A stretch of DNA of 64,000 nt from Deinococcus sp. Leaf326 (GCF_001424185.1 NZ_LMOM01000001.1:87255-151254), one strand, 5' to 3'; numbered from the stretch's first letter, positions 37,808 to 47,371 are shown. The notes: generated from the sequence alone by a model not told the origin. Numbers and translations: made by a program.

Positions 37808-38452
37808 TTAGATGTTCCCGGGCTCGGCCAGTTCACGCAGGCGCTCGATCAGGGGCCGCAGGCGTTCGCGGCGCAGCTTGAGGGCGGCCCGGTTCACGAT
37901 GAAGCGGGCGCTGGAGTGGAACAGCACGTCCACCTCCTCGAGGTTGTTGGCGCGCAGGGTGCTGCCGGTCTGCACGAGGTCCACGACGGCGTCGGCCAGT
38001 CCGGTCAGGGCCGCGAGCTCGATGTTGCCGCTGAGCTTGACTGTCTCGGCCGGAATGCCGCGCGCGTCTAGGTACTCACGGGCCACCCGTGGGTATTTGG
38101 TGCCCACGCGCCGCACCGGCCCGGTGGCTCCCACCTCCCGGATGAGCGAGAGCCGGCACGCCGCAAAGCCCAGGTCCACGGGTTCGTATACCGACCGGCC
38201 CGATTCGAGCAGCACGTCCTTGCCCACGATGCCCGCGTCGGCCACGCCGAGGTCCACATACACCGGCACGTCCTGGTTGCGCAGTTCCAGCACGGTCACG
38301 CCGGGAAACTCGTGGCGCAGGGCGCGCGAGCCCTCCGGCACGCTTAGGGGAAGCCCGGCGCGCGACAGCAGCGCCGTGGCCTCCTGCATGATGCGGCCCT
38401 TGGGCAGCGCGAGGGTCAGGTGGCCGGGGGCGCGCACAGGAGCCGGAGTCAC
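37808..38452 (-). CDS. hisG: ATP phosphoribosyltransferase, short form
   Basis: First step of histidine synthesis (ATP plus PRPP). About 214 residues: the short HisG form that lacks the C-terminal regulatory domain and needs HisZ. Motifs: [14 protein letters not shown] at the N-terminus, [15 protein letters not shown], and the PRPP loop [20 protein letters not shown]. The GTG start overlaps the hisZ stop (GTGA), so production of the two subunits is coupled. Confidence 0.95.
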   Translation of the reverse strand: MTPAPVRAPGHLTLALPKGRIMQEATALLSRAGLPLSVPEGSRALRHEFPGVTVLELRNQDVPVYVDLGVADAGIVGKDVLLESGRSVYEPVDLGFAACRLSLIREVGATGPVRRVGTKYPRVAREYLDARGIPAETVKLSGNIELAALTGLADAVVDLVQTGSTLRANNLEEVDVLFHSSARFIVNRAALKLRRERLRPLIERLRELAEPGNI

Positions 38453-39618
38453 GCCGTCACCTCCCAGGCGACGCCCATCTCCGCGCCGCGCAGCGCCCAC
38501 CGGATGCCGCGCGCCGCGCAGTAGGCGCGTAGTTCGGCCTCGTCGCCGGTCCAGGCGAGTTCGGCCCGCAGGCCACCGCGCCGCGCCGCGCCCGCCGCCG
38601 CGAGGTCCAGCGCCAGCACCGTCTCGGGTTCGGGGGGCACGCCCGGCGGCAGGGCGCGCACCAGCCGCTCCAGGCCCACTGCGAAGCCCGCGCCGGGCAG
38701 TCCGCCCTCCAGCGCGTAGCGCCCGCCGCCCAGCAGCGGCTGGTTGATGCCGTCCACGTAGGCCCGGAAGGTCAGGCCGGTGTAGTAGTCGTAGCGGCGG
38801 CTGACCCCCAGGTCGTAGAGCAGCGGCCCGCCGAAATGCGCCGCGACCTCGCGCAGGTGCGCGACCGCCGCGCGCGCCCGCGTGCCCTGGGCCATGCCGG
38901 CGGCGGTCTCCAGGACCTCGGGGCCGCCGTACAGGTCGGTCAGGGCATGCAGCGTGCGGGTCACGTCGCTGCCCAGGCCGCGCTGCCGGGCCAGCAGGTC
39001 CAGGTCGGCGCCGCTCTTGCGGTCGATGGCGCCGTGCAGGGCCTCGCGCGCCTCGCCGTGAACCCCCGCGTCCTCCAGAACCGCGTCCACGAAGCCGGGA
39101 AAGCCGACCTCCAGCAGGGCAGACACGCCCACGGCCTCCAGCGCGGCCTGGGCCAGTGCGAGAAGCTCGGCGTCGGCCTGCGCGGTCGCCACGCCGATCA
39201 GCTCCGCGCCGACCTGGGTGAACTCGCGCAGGCGGCCCAGTTCGCTTGTCTGGGCGCGCAGCCACAGCCGCCCACCATATTGCAGCCGCAGCGGAAACGG
39301 CCCCTGCGGGTAGTGCGCGCGGGCCAGCCGACCCAGCGCGGTCGTGAATTCGCTGCGCAGGGCCAGTACCTGTCCGCCCGAGTCGATGAGCTTGAAAGCC
39401 CGGTCGCCCAGCGGGTGCCCGTGCGCGGCGTATTCCAGCGCCGGCAGTTCGACGCCCTGGTAGCCCCAGCCCAGCAGCAGGGCCGAGAGCTGCGCGCGCA
39501 GATGCTCGCGCCGGGCCCACTCGGCCGGCAGCACATCGCGCGTGCCCTCGGGCACCGGGGCGAAGCGGCCGGGGACGGAGGCGGGAAGCGGGGAAGGAGC
39601 GGGGGCGGGCGAACTCAC
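38449..39618 (-). CDS. hisZ: ATP phosphoribosyltransferase regulatory subunit
   Basis: About 389 residues, a HisRS catalytic-core paralogue without the anticodon domain. It shows [44 protein letters not shown] and the motif 3 region [23 protein letters not shown]. It forms a complex with short HisG and confers histidine feedback. The start is taken as the GTG at 39618, 7 bases after TACAAT on the minus strand. Confidence 0.93.
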   Translation of the reverse strand: MSSPAPAPSPLPASVPGRFAPVPEGTRDVLPAEWARREHLRAQLSALLLGWGYQGVELPALEYAAHGHPLGDRAFKLIDSGGQVLALRSEFTTALGRLARAHYPQGPFPLRLQYGGRLWLRAQTSELGRLREFTQVGAELIGVATAQADAELLALAQAALEAVGVSALLEVGFPGFVDAVLEDAGVHGEAREALHGAIDRKSGADLDLLARQRGLGSDVTRTLHALTDLYGGPEVLETAAGMAQGTRARAAVAHLREVAAHFGGPLLYDLGVSRRYDYYTGLTFRAYVDGINQPLLGGGRYALEGGLPGAGFAVGLERLVRALPPGVPPEPETVLALDLAAAGAARRGGLRAELAWTGDEAELRAYCAARGIRWALRGAEMGVAWEVTA

Positions 39619-39625
39619 GCCGGGC

Positions 39626-39631
39626 ATTGTA
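39626..39631 (-). promoter_or_regulatory. -10 box TACAAT, leaderless hisZ-hisG
   Basis: On the minus strand TACAAT ends 7 bases before the GTG at 39618. It decides the hisZ start in favour of this GTG over upstream codons. Confidence 0.6.
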
Positions 39632-39688
39632 AGGGGTGGGCCGGAAACCCTGACGAACACCGGGCGTGAGGGGTTCAGGGTCAGCGGT

Positions 39689-40048
39689 TCAGGGCTGATA
39701 CAGCGTGATGTGGTAGCCGTCCGGGTCCCGCACCGTGAACATCTGCCCGAAGGGTCCCGGCTGCGGCGGCGTCAGGGCCTCGCCGCCTCCCGCCAGCACC
39801 CGCGTGTGCGCAGCGCCGATGTCCTCGACGGCGAACCACAGGCTGACCCCGACCCCCAAGGCCTGCGCGGGGTCCGTCTGGGGCAGCAGGGTGCGCAGGG
39901 CGAAGGTCGCGCCGCGCGTGTCACGGAACACGGCCGCGCCGGGCGGCGAGTGCTCCACCAGCTCGAAGCCCAGGGCGCGGGTGTAGAACTCGCGCGAAAC
40001 GTCCAGATTTCGAACCTGCACCGACATGAATTCCAACCGAGTCTGCAT
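39689..40048 (-). CDS. VOC/glyoxalase-family protein
   Basis: 119 residues in two beta-alpha-beta-beta-beta halves: SVQVRNLDVSREFYTRALGFELVE, then SLWFAVEDIGAAHTRVLAGGG and FTVRDPDGYHITLYQP. DPDGYHI is the usual C-terminal metal-ligand region. The substrate is not assignable. AGGAGG precedes the ATG. It lies 73 bases downstream of the WYL regulator and may be its cotranscribed target. Confidence 0.85.
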   Translation of the reverse strand: MQTRLEFMSVQVRNLDVSREFYTRALGFELVEHSPPGAAVFRDTRGATFALRTLLPQTDPAQALGVGVSLWFAVEDIGAAHTRVLAGGGEALTPPQPGPFGQMFTVRDPDGYHITLYQP

Positions 40049-40121
40049 AGGAAGTTCCTCCTCGGGCAGTCTCGCGGGGGGCTGTGACAACGTCCTGTCA
40101 GCAGCGTTCTGTCTGTGGGAT

Positions 40122-41057
40122 TCAGGCATAGCGCTGCGCCAGTCGCCGCCCCTCGTCCCGCAGGTGCTCCCGCAGCGGCGCGGGCGAGAGCACCTGCGCG
40201 TCCGCGCCCCACGACAGCAGCCAGGGCAGGACCTCCTGCACGGTCCGGGCGCGCAGGGTCACGACGAAGCCCTCCGGCGTCTCCTGCGTGCCGGTGGTGT
40301 AGAAGGGCAGTCGTTCGCGCACCTCGCGCCGCCGGTCTGCGGCGAACAGTACCCGCACGGCCAGGGGCCGGTCCCTGCGCGCCTCCTCGCGGGCCAGCCG
40401 GAAGCCGGGCTGGCGGCTGAACACGTCTCCCAGCAGCTCCAGGTCCTCCATGCGGTCCACCCGGAAGCTGCGGAGCGCCCGCCGCTCCTGGTCGAAGGCC
40501 GCCATCAGCCACACGTCGCCCAGCAGGTACAGGCCGTGCGGCTCGGCCTGGCGCGTCTGCGCGGCGCTTCCCGGCTTGTGGTAGCTGAACCGCGTGACGC
40601 GCCGCCGCGTGACCGCCTCGCGCAGCTGCCGCAGCTTGTCACGGGTCGCCTGCGCCTCCTCGCCGCCGCCCTGCCTCACCAGACGGAGGTTGTCCAGCAA
40701 AAAGGCGACTTCGTCGCGCATGGCCGGGTCCAGCACCGCCCCGATCTTGCGCGAGGCCTGCCGCGCCGCCTCGGCCGGGCCGCCCCCGAACAGCTGCGCC
40801 GTCACGTCGCTGCCCAGCAGCAGCATGACCGCCTCCTCCGCGCTGAACTGCAGGGGGGGCAGAAAATAGCCGGGCATCAGGGAATAGCCCTGGCCCGGCA
40901 CACTGACCACGGGCACCCCCGCCTCGTTCAGGGCCAGAACGTCTCGGTAGATGGTGCGTTTGGAGACCCCCAGGTGCCGGGCGAGGTCCTCGGCGCGCAC
41001 CCGGTCGCGGCCCTGAAGCTCCAGCACGATGGTCAGCAGGCGGTCCGTGCGGTTCAT
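40122..41057 (-). CDS. YafY-type HTH/WYL transcriptional regulator
   Basis: 311 residues. The N-terminal winged helix-turn-helix (EDLARHLGVSKRTIYRDVLALNEAGVPV) is followed by a WYL-type domain (about 140-215: RRVTRFSYHKPG...EPHGLYLLGDVWLMAAFDQERRALRSFRVDRMEDLEL) and a WYL C-terminal extension. Such regulators sense a ligand or nucleic acid through the WYL domain. TAAGTT lies 8 bases before the ATG. Confidence 0.9.
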   Translation of the reverse strand: MNRTDRLLTIVLELQGRDRVRAEDLARHLGVSKRTIYRDVLALNEAGVPVVSVPGQGYSLMPGYFLPPLQFSAEEAVMLLLGSDVTAQLFGGGPAEAARQASRKIGAVLDPAMRDEVAFLLDNLRLVRQGGGEEAQATRDKLRQLREAVTRRRVTRFSYHKPGSAAQTRQAEPHGLYLLGDVWLMAAFDQERRALRSFRVDRMEDLELLGDVFSRQPGFRLAREEARRDRPLAVRVLFAADRRREVRERLPFYTTGTQETPEGFVVTLRARTVQEVLPWLLSWGADAQVLSPAPLREHLRDEGRRLAQRYA

Positions 41058-41269
41058 GCCCGGCCAACTTAGAGCATTGGTCCTGGAGAGAGCCTCTGCA
41101 TGGCCGAGGGGACGGGTACGGCCCGCAGAGATCGAGTCAATTTAGACGCGCAGGACGGAGAATGGAGCCACCGGAAGTCTCTTGCTCAGGTGCCTCCATT
41201 CGGAGAACCGCTCTGGAGCAGCGTCCGGCAGGTGGGGGCGAACCTGCGGGCCACGCGGCGCGCCCCCGG

Positions 41270-41275
41270 TATACT
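41270..41275 (+). promoter_or_regulatory. -10 box TATACT, leaderless lipoprotein gene
   Basis: TATACT ends 7 bases before the ATG at 41283. The 225 bases back to the WYL gene contain nothing else recognised. Confidence 0.6.
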
Positions 41276-41282
41276 CCTGCCC

Positions 41283-41879
41283 ATGCGCCTTTCCCCGCGC
41301 CCTGTCTTCCGCCCCAGCGCGGCGCCTCTGCTTGTTCTGCTCGCGCTGGGCCTGGGCGGCTGCGCGCGCCCGACCGACACCTTCACGCCGCGGATCGTCA
41401 TCGGCGGGCCCGGGGGCAGCGCGGTCAGTCAGAGCCGCACGCCCACTGTGCGCGGCTACGCCCTGGACGACGTGGGGGTCACGCACGTCACCGTGGACGG
41501 CAAGGCCATTCCCCTTCAGGCAGGCAGCCGCAAGATTGCCGTGTTCAGTTTTCAGCCGGCCATCCAGGGCGACCGGGGCCAGTACACCGTGCGCGCCTAC
41601 GACGCGGCGGGCCACGTCGGTGAGTTGAGCGGCTCGGTTCGCGTGGACGCTCAGAAACCCCAGATTCAGGTCACGTCGCTGGAGCGCAGTGGCCGCCAGA
41701 TCCGCGTCAACGGCGTCGCTGTCGACGCGGGCGGCGTCACGGCCGTCAGTGTGGACGGCCAAGCGCTGAGCATCCAGCCGGGCTCACGCGTGGCCTTCAG
41801 CGGCCAGACGAGCGGCGTCTATGCCGACATCACCGTGCGGGACGCGGCCGGCAATACGGCGACGCTGCGCGCCCGCTAG
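41283..41879 (+). CDS. Lipoprotein with Ig-like repeats
   Basis: 198 residues. The lipobox L-G-G-C follows a hydrophobic signal. Two related beta-rich repeats follow: TPTVRGYALDDVGVTHVTVDGKAIPLQAGSRKIAVFSFQP and RQIRVNGVAVDAGGVTAVSVDGQALSIQPGSRVAFSGQ, each ending in a D-A-A-G-strand, as in bacterial Ig-like folds. It is surface or periplasm anchored, role unknown. Confidence 0.8.
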   Translation: MRLSPRPVFRPSAAPLLVLLALGLGGCARPTDTFTPRIVIGGPGGSAVSQSRTPTVRGYALDDVGVTHVTVDGKAIPLQAGSRKIAVFSFQPAIQGDRGQYTVRAYDAAGHVGELSGSVRVDAQKPQIQVTSLERSGRQIRVNGVAVDAGGVTAVSVDGQALSIQPGSRVAFSGQTSGVYADITVRDAAGNTATLRAR

Positions 41880-41940
41880 GCGGGGCAACTTTCGTCGGTC
41901 AGCAGGTTGTCGACTCTCCAGAGTCTGCCTGCCAAGCGGC

Positions 41941-41972
41941 GTGGGAAGCGTCGGGAACTCCCCGCTTCCCAC
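41941..41972. terminator. 10-bp hairpin between convergent genes
   Basis: GTGGGAAGCG pairs with CGCTTCCCAC over 12 bases, between the lipoprotein stop and the convergent hydrolase stop. Confidence 0.65.
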
Positions 41973-41979
41973 ACCCTCC

Positions 41980-42945
41980 TCAGTTCGACTCGGCCCAGAA
42001 GGCGTACAGGGCGGCCCGAACTTCGGGCAGCTTCTCGAACTGCGGGAGGCCGTCGGTGCCCGGAATCCGGATGACCCGCGTGTTCGCCTTCTGGGCGAAG
42101 AGCGGCAGGCGGTCGAAGGACACGAAACCGTCCTGGTCATACAACACGAGGGTGGGAATGTTCAGCTTGCTGTAGAACGCGCCGTAGGCGTCGGCGTCGA
42201 ACAGGCGCCCGCTGATGAAATAGAGGGGCGCGTACTTGGCCCCCGGCTGGCGGGTGGTGTCGTAGGCGTAATCGATCACGTCCTGCGGCACCGGTCCCCG
42301 GAAGCTGCGGCTCAGGAAATACTGGATGCTCGGCCGCGTGCGCAGGGTGCTGTACAGCAGGTCTCCGACGCTGTTCAGGCGGTTGTAGAGCTTCACGCCC
42401 CCGTCGTCCTCGGAGGCCCGCTGGGTGCCGTTCCGGGGCTGCCCGAATCCGCTGGGGCTCAGGAGCGCTAGGGTCCGGACCCGGCTGTCCTGCAGCGCGG
42501 CGCGTGCGACGAACTCGCTGCCCAGGCTGAGCGACACCACGTCCACGTCCCCGCCCAGGGTGTCCACGAGGGCCCGCAGCGCCGAGGCCATCAGTTCGGG
42601 CGTATAGGTCACGTCGGGGCGCGCGGAACTGCCGAACCCCGGCCACTCCAGGGCGTAGACCGGGCGCGTGCCCGCGTAGCTGTCCCACAGGGGCTTCATC
42701 TCGTAGGCGCTGCCCCCGGCATTGATCGAGTGGGTCAGGATCAGCGGGCGCCCGGTGCCGCGCGGGTCGGCGTAGTAGTTCACCGGCCCAAATCCCGGCA
42801 GGTTCAGGGTGCGCCGCTCACCACTCAGGGCGGGGCGAAGGGTCACGGCGCCGTCCGGCCGCGCCATCTGGGCAGGGGCGCAGGCGCTCAGGGCCAGGGC
42901 GCCCGCAAGGACGGCAGCGACGAGGATCAGACGTTTATTTCGCAT
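41980..42945 (-). CDS. Lipid-anchored alpha/beta hydrolase
   Basis: 321 residues. A lipoprotein signal with lipobox A-L-S-A-C is followed by an alpha/beta hydrolase core: [22 protein letters not shown] as nucleophile elbow (S-x-S-L-G-S), LYDQDGFVS and a C-terminal region without a clear catalytic His. AGGAGG precedes the ATG. It is divergent from a PadR regulator and shares its palindromic operator, so it is the likely regulated target. Confidence 0.8.
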   Translation of the reverse strand: MRNKRLILVAAVLAGALALSACAPAQMARPDGAVTLRPALSGERRTLNLPGFGPVNYYADPRGTGRPLILTHSINAGGSAYEMKPLWDSYAGTRPVYALEWPGFGSSARPDVTYTPELMASALRALVDTLGGDVDVVSLSLGSEFVARAALQDSRVRTLALLSPSGFGQPRNGTQRASEDDGGVKLYNRLNSVGDLLYSTLRTRPSIQYFLSRSFRGPVPQDVIDYAYDTTRQPGAKYAPLYFISGRLFDADAYGAFYSKLNIPTLVLYDQDGFVSFDRLPLFAQKANTRVIRIPGTDGLPQFEKLPEVRAALYAFWAESN

Positions 42946-42985
42946 GGGAAGACCTCCTGGGTCGGAGCCGGAATCGTGCTCGACA

Positions 42986-43016
42986 TCAGTATAGTCAATA
43001 CTGACTAATCTAAAAT
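42986..43016. promoter_or_regulatory. PadR operator and divergent promoters
   Basis: TCAGTAT-AGTCA-ATACTGA (42986-43004) is a perfect 7-5-7 palindrome. On the plus strand TAAAAT (43011-43016) is 6 bases before the PadR ATG. On the minus strand TATACT lies inside the palindrome and can serve the hydrolase gene. This AT-rich patch stands out in the GC-rich surroundings. Confidence 0.75.
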
Positions 43017-43022
43017 GAGCGC

Positions 43023-43604
43023 ATGCCCACAGAAGCCTTGACCTCCCCACCCCCGGACGACGAGCGCACCCTGCTGCTGCTGGGACTGCTGACCGCGCAG
43101 GACCGCCACGGCTACGAGATCAACGACTTCATCGAGCGGACGCTGCACCACGTCATCTCGCTCAAGAAGGCGACGGCCTACCAGCTCCTGGAGCGGCTGG
43201 AGAGTCACGGCCTGATCGGAAGCCGCGTCGAGCAGCACGGCCAGCGCCCGAACCGCCGGGTCTACCAGATCACGGGCGCCGGACGGGCGCGTTTCGGGGA
43301 GATGCTGCGCGATCAGCTCGCGCGGGAAGAGGCCCTGATCCTGACCGGAAACGTGCCGGTCATGTTCGCGGAGAACCTGACCCCCGGCGAGACGTTGGAG
43401 GCGCTGCGCCGCCGCCTGGAGGGAGTCGAGGCCCGGCTGCGCCTCTACGACACCTACAACCTGCCCTGTACGGTAGGGGTGGGGCTGGCGATGGAGCGCA
43501 TCCGCGTCCTCACCCAGGCCGACCGCGACTGGCTGGCCCGAACCATCGCGCGGCTGGAGCGTTCGGCCGCTCAGGTGCCCGCAGGCGAAGCTGCCGGAGG
43601 CTGA
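43023..43604 (+). CDS. PadR-family transcriptional regulator
   Basis: 193 residues. The winged-helix domain ([49 protein letters not shown]...[15 protein letters not shown]) is typical of PadR, followed by a C-terminal helical dimerisation domain. It lies divergent to the lipid-anchored hydrolase with the palindrome between, which suggests autoregulation plus control of the hydrolase. Confidence 0.9.
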   Translation: MPTEALTSPPPDDERTLLLLGLLTAQDRHGYEINDFIERTLHHVISLKKATAYQLLERLESHGLIGSRVEQHGQRPNRRVYQITGAGRARFGEMLRDQLAREEALILTGNVPVMFAENLTPGETLEALRRRLEGVEARLRLYDTYNLPCTVGVGLAMERIRVLTQADRDWLARTIARLERSAAQVPAGEAAGG

Positions 43605-43674
43605 GCCCCGTGGGTGGGTCCGGCTGGCCGACCTCTCCACCTTTCGGCGCACGCCCGCTCCCGGCACGGACCGT

Positions 43675-43680
43675 TAAGCT
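43675..43680 (+). promoter_or_regulatory. -10 box TAAGCT, leaderless dedA
   Basis: TAAGCT ends 8 bases before the ATG at 43689. Confidence 0.5.
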
Positions 43681-43688
43681 GGGCGCCT

Positions 43689-44273
43689 ATGGAGCAGTTC
43701 ACCCATGCCATTCTCAGCGCCTCCTACCTGGGCATCTTTCTGGTCGTCTTCGCCGAGACGGGGTTGTTGCTGGGCGCGGCCCTGCCCGGTGACAGCCTGC
43801 TCATCCTCGCGGGGATTGCGGCGGCCTCGGGTCAACTCAGCCTGGGGGGCGTGATCGGCGTGGTCATTGCTGGGGCGATTCTGGGCAGCCTCGTGGGCTA
43901 CCTGCTGGGGCGGCGGTTCGGCCCCGCGATCTTCAGCCGGCAGAATTCGCGTCTCTTCAAGCCCGAGTACCGGGAACGCGCCGAAGAATTCTTTGCGCGA
44001 CAGGGGCCGGCCTCGGTGATGCTGGCGCGCTTCATGCCCTTCGTGCGCGCGGTGGTGCCCACGGTGGCGGGCGTGAGCAACATGCCGTTCGGGCTCTACG
44101 CGGTCTACAGCGTGCTGGGCGCGGTGCTGTGGGGCGCGGGGCTGCCCGCCCTGGCGTACTTTTTCGGTCAGCGCATTCCGGGCCTGGACCACTACGTCCT
44201 GCTGATCGTGGCGGCCGTGCTCGTCCTGAGCGTGCTGCCGCTGCTCGTCAAGGCGGTGCAGGCGCGGCGCTGA
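43689..44273 (+). CDS. DedA-family membrane protein
   Basis: 194 residues with five or six hydrophobic segments. Signatures: ETGLLLGAALPGDSLLILAG (E...P-G-D/E re-entrant region) and FARQGPASVMLARFMPFVRAVVPTVAGVSNM (F-x-R-x-x-P-x-x-R form). DedA/SNARE-associated proteins are undecaprenyl-phosphate or lipid flippase candidates and support envelope homeostasis. Confidence 0.92.
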   Translation: MEQFTHAILSASYLGIFLVVFAETGLLLGAALPGDSLLILAGIAAASGQLSLGGVIGVVIAGAILGSLVGYLLGRRFGPAIFSRQNSRLFKPEYRERAEEFFARQGPASVMLARFMPFVRAVVPTVAGVSNMPFGLYAVYSVLGAVLWGAGLPALAYFFGQRIPGLDHYVLLIVAAVLVLSVLPLLVKAVQARR

Positions 44274-44281
44274 GACAGGCC

Positions 44282-44302
44282 GGGGAAGGTCGGGCCTTCC
44301 CC
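44282..44302. terminator. 8-bp hairpin between convergent genes
   Basis: GGGGAAGG pairs with CCTTCCCC over 5 bases, just after the dedA stop and before the PatB-type stop. Confidence 0.6.
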
Positions 44303-44315
44303 AGCCGTGCCGGAT

Positions 44316-45554
44316 CTATTCCGGCGCTTCTTCCGGAGCGGCCCTGGGGGCCAGCGCGGCGGCGAGGCGCTCCAGTCCCCCTGCGAGCAGCGCGCGGCTG
44401 GTGGCGAAGTTCACGCGCACGAACCCCTGATACTGCGGTTTGAGGGCCTCCGGCGCGAAGACCGGGCCGTTGTGGACGGCGAGCCCCGCCTCTTCCAGCA
44501 GGACCTTCTGGATCTCGCCCGCGCGCGGATGCGCCCGCAGGTCGATCCAGGCGAGGTAGGTCGCTTCGGGCGAGAACACATGCGCCCAGGGCAGCTGCTC
44601 ACGCACGAACTCCACCAGGAAGTCGCGGTTGCCGCGCAGGTACGCGACCGTGTCCCTGAGCCAGGGCCCGCCTTCCTCCAGCGCCGCGCGCCACATGGTG
44701 ATGCTCAGGGCCGAGGGATGACCCATCAGGCCCGTCGTGGGGGCCATGACGCGCGTCACGAGCTCGGGCGAGTGCCCCACGAGCACGCCGATGCCCAGAC
44801 CCGCCGTGTTGAAGGCCTTGCACGGCCCGGTGACGGTCACCGTGCGGTCCCGGACCGCCGGGTCGGCCGCGAAGGATTCGAAGGGCGCGTCCGTGAAGCG
44901 CAGGTCGGCGTGCAGCTCGTCGGACACCACGAACAGGTCGTGGCGCAGCGCGAACTCGCGCAGCAGCCGCAGCTCCGCGGCGTCCCACACCCGGCCGCTG
45001 GGGTTGTGGGGATGGCACAGCATCATCAGCCGCGCGCCCTGGGTGGCCGCCAGCTCCATCGCGTTCCAGTCGATCTCGTCACGCTCCGTCCCCGCCTGAA
45101 GCGGCGCGGCGGCCACCACGCGCCCCAGGTCCGTGATCGCCAGGTGAAAGGGATGGTAGACGGGCGTCATGGTGATGACGGCCTCGCCCGGCGCGCTCAG
45201 GGCGTTCACGGCGGCGTACAGGCCCGGCACCACGCCCGGCAGGAACTTGAAGCCCTCGGCGGGCAGGTCCGTCAGCCCGTTCGCGGCGAGGCGTTCCTGA
45301 AGCCCCCGGACGAGCCGGGTGTCGCCCATGAGCTGCGGGTAGCCCAGGCCCGCATGGAGCCGCTCGTGCAGCGCGCGTAGGATGGGCGGCGCGACCGGAT
45401 AGTCCATGTCGGCGACCCACATCGGCAGGGTGCCTTCGGGGAAGGCGGTCCACTTCAGGCTGTCGGGATGGCGCAGGGCCGCCGGGTCGAGATCGTCGTA
45501 GTTGACCGCGTCGGGGTTGACCGGTTTGGGGCTGGCCGCGTCGGGAGGCGTCAT
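44316..45554 (-). CDS. PatB/MalY-type PLP beta-C-S lyase/aminotransferase
   Basis: 412 residues. ALRHPDSLKWTAFPEGTLPMWVADMDYPVAPPILRAL is the classic MalY/PatB start (W-V-A-D-M-D). CHPHNPSGRVW, VVSDELHADL and TGPCKAFNTAGLG with the PLP-Lys complete the fold type I core. It probably cleaves cystathionine or related C-S bonds. TATCCT lies 7 bases before the ATG; the gene is divergent from mtnN, also in sulfur metabolism. Confidence 0.9.
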   Translation of the reverse strand: MTPPDAASPKPVNPDAVNYDDLDPAALRHPDSLKWTAFPEGTLPMWVADMDYPVAPPILRALHERLHAGLGYPQLMGDTRLVRGLQERLAANGLTDLPAEGFKFLPGVVPGLYAAVNALSAPGEAVITMTPVYHPFHLAITDLGRVVAAAPLQAGTERDEIDWNAMELAATQGARLMMLCHPHNPSGRVWDAAELRLLREFALRHDLFVVSDELHADLRFTDAPFESFAADPAVRDRTVTVTGPCKAFNTAGLGIGVLVGHSPELVTRVMAPTTGLMGHPSALSITMWRAALEEGGPWLRDTVAYLRGNRDFLVEFVREQLPWAHVFSPEATYLAWIDLRAHPRAGEIQKVLLEEAGLAVHNGPVFAPEALKPQYQGFVRVNFATSRALLAGGLERLAAALAPRAAPEEAPE

Positions 45555-45561
45555 GCCCGGC

Positions 45562-45588
45562 AGGATACCCCCGCGCACGGCGTATGCT
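45562..45588. promoter_or_regulatory. Divergent leaderless promoters, patB-type and mtnN
   Basis: The minus-strand TATCCT (45562-45567) is 7 bases before the lyase ATG. The plus-strand TATGCT (45583-45588) is 9 bases before the mtnN ATG. Both fit within 43 bases between starts. Confidence 0.65.
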
Positions 45589-45597
45589 GCCGGGCAG

Positions 45598-46293
45598 ATG
45601 TTGGCGATTATCGGCGCGATGGACGAAGAGATCGAGTTGTTGCTCGAAGAGCTGCGGGACCGCGAGGACCTGACCTTTCCCGGCGCGACGCTGCACCGGG
45701 GCGTGCTGGACGGCGTGCCGGTCCTGCTCACGCGCGGCGGTATCGGCAAGGTGAACGCTGCCATGACGACCGCGTGGCTGCTCTCGCAGGGGGCCAGCCG
45801 GGTCATCTTTACCGGTGTGGCGGGCGGCGTGCACCCGGAACTGCGGGTCGGGGACATCGTGGTGAGCACCGACCTCGTGCAGCACGACGTGGACGTGACG
45901 GCCCTGGGCTACGAGCGGGGCACCGTGCCCGGCGAACCGGCCGCCTGGGTGGCCGACCAAGGGCTGCGCGCCCTGGCGAGCGCCGCCGCCGCCGAGGTGG
46001 AGGGTGTGCGCGTCACCGAGGGCCGCGTCGCCAGCGGCGACCAGTTCATCGCCTCCGTGGGCGAGGTGGGACGGCTGTGGAAGGAGTTCGGGGCCGCCTG
46101 CGCCGAGATGGAGGGCGCGGCGGTCGCGCAGGTGTGCGCCAAGGCGGGGGTGCCCTTCGTGGTCATCCGTAGCGTGAGCGACACCGCTGATCACGACGCC
46201 AAGGTGGACTACCGCACCTTCATGCCGCTCGTGGCCCGCCACGCCAAACAGGTCGTGCGTGGGATGCTCGCCCGCCTCGCCGCGCAGGCCTAG
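45598..46293 (+). CDS. mtnN: 5'-methylthioadenosine/S-adenosylhomocysteine nucleosidase
   Basis: 231 residues, standard length. Cleaves MTA and SAH to adenine and the thio-ribose product, recycling methyl-cycle by-products. MLAIIGAMDEEIE carries the catalytic Glu12, AEMEGAAVAQVC the substrate-binding Met-Glu, and IRSVSDTADHDA the catalytic Asp. Its divergence from the PatB-type lyase suggests linked control of sulfur metabolism. Confidence 0.95.
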   Translation: MLAIIGAMDEEIELLLEELRDREDLTFPGATLHRGVLDGVPVLLTRGGIGKVNAAMTTAWLLSQGASRVIFTGVAGGVHPELRVGDIVVSTDLVQHDVDVTALGYERGTVPGEPAAWVADQGLRALASAAAAEVEGVRVTEGRVASGDQFIASVGEVGRLWKEFGAACAEMEGAAVAQVCAKAGVPFVVIRSVSDTADHDAKVDYRTFMPLVARHAKQVVRGMLARLAAQA

Positions 46294-46310
46294 GCCGGGG
46301 CGCCCGGCCC

Positions 46311-46715
46311 ATGACCGGTTCCTGGTCCACCCAGGCCCTGCCGCCGGCGCTGCGGTTTGTCCTGGGGCTGGGTCTGCTACTCGCCTTCGCCGCGCTCGGG
46401 CAGGCGCTGGCGACCGGGCTGGGGCTGCCGCTGCCAGGGTCGGTGCTGGGCATGGCGCTGCTGTGGGGAGCGCTGGGGGCCGGGGCCGTGCGCCTGCACT
46501 GGGTCGCCCCCGCCGCCGACGGCCTGCTGGGAGTGCTGGGCCTGCTGTTCGTGCCCGCGACCGCCGGGGTGGTGGACTACCTCTCGGCCGGCGCGCAGTG
46601 GGGGCTGTGGCTGCTGGTGATGGCCTCGGGGCTGCTGTTGGGCGCGGGCGTGGCGGGGCTGGTCGCCGCGCGACTGGTGCGCCCAGAGCCGTCCTCCCAG
46701 GACGGGGCGCCGTGA
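46311..46715 (+). CDS. CidA/LrgA-family membrane protein
   Basis: 134 residues, four hydrophobic segments. LPLPGSVLGMALLWGAL and LGLLFVPATAGVVDYL are the LrgA/CidA signatures. These holin-like proteins form a system with LrgB/CidB (downstream, GTGA overlap) affecting murein turnover or small-molecule (pyruvate) transport. GC-rich segments follow mtnN by 17 bases. Confidence 0.88.
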   Translation: MTGSWSTQALPPALRFVLGLGLLLAFAALGQALATGLGLPLPGSVLGMALLWGALGAGAVRLHWVAPAADGLLGVLGLLFVPATAGVVDYLSAGAQWGLWLLVMASGLLLGAGVAGLVAARLVRPEPSSQDGAP

Positions 46716-47371
46716 CCTGGCTGGCGCTGACGCTGCTGGCCTTTGTGGCCGGGGTGGCGGTGCAGCGGCACACGGGCGCGGTCCTCGCCAACCCGACCCT
46801 CCTCGCCACGGTGGCTGTGGGCGCGGCGCTGCTGGTCTCGCGCACGCCGTACGCCACCTACGCCGGCGAGGTCCGCCCCCTCTCGGCGTTGCTGACCCCG
46901 GCGGTCGTGGCATTGGCGGTGCCGCTGTACCGTCAGCGCGCCCTGCTCGCGCGGCAGTGGCGCCCACTCGTGCTCGGCGGCTTGGCCGGCACCCTGACCG
47001 CTGTGGCGGCCGACGCGCTGCTGCCCCGACTCCTGCGGCTGTCGCCCGAGGCCCAGACGGCCCTGGTGACCGTGCCCGCCACCAGCCCGGTCGCGGTGCA
47101 GCTCGCGGCCCTCACGCACGCGCCGCCCGCCCTGGCCGCTACGCTGGCAGTGCTCTCAGGGCTGGTCGGCGCGCTGATTCTGCCCCCCGTGCTCGACCGG
47201 CTGGGGGTGCGTCACCCGCTGGCGCGCGGCGTGGCGCTGGGCAGCGTGGCTCACGGCATCGGCACGGCCCGTGCCCGCGAGGAAAGCGAAGACGCAGGCG
47301 CGGCGAGCAGCATCGGCATGGGACTGGCCGCCTTGGCGGTGACGCTGGTGGTAGCGGTGCTGAGCGGGTAG
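46712..47371 (+). CDS. LrgB/CidB-family membrane protein
   Basis: 219 residues with several hydrophobic segments. LTPAVVALAVPLYRQR, VTVPATSPVAVQLA (the usual K-S-x-T-T-P-I-A region, here V-P-A-T-S-P-V-A) and GVALGSVAHGIGTARAREESEDAGAASSIGMGLA match LrgB. The GTG start overlaps the LrgA stop, so the pair is coupled. Confidence 0.9.
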   Translation: MTWLALTLLAFVAGVAVQRHTGAVLANPTLLATVAVGAALLVSRTPYATYAGEVRPLSALLTPAVVALAVPLYRQRALLARQWRPLVLGGLAGTLTAVAADALLPRLLRLSPEAQTALVTVPATSPVAVQLAALTHAPPALAATLAVLSGLVGALILPPVLDRLGVRHPLARGVALGSVAHGIGTARAREESEDAGAASSIGMGLAALAVTLVVAVLSG

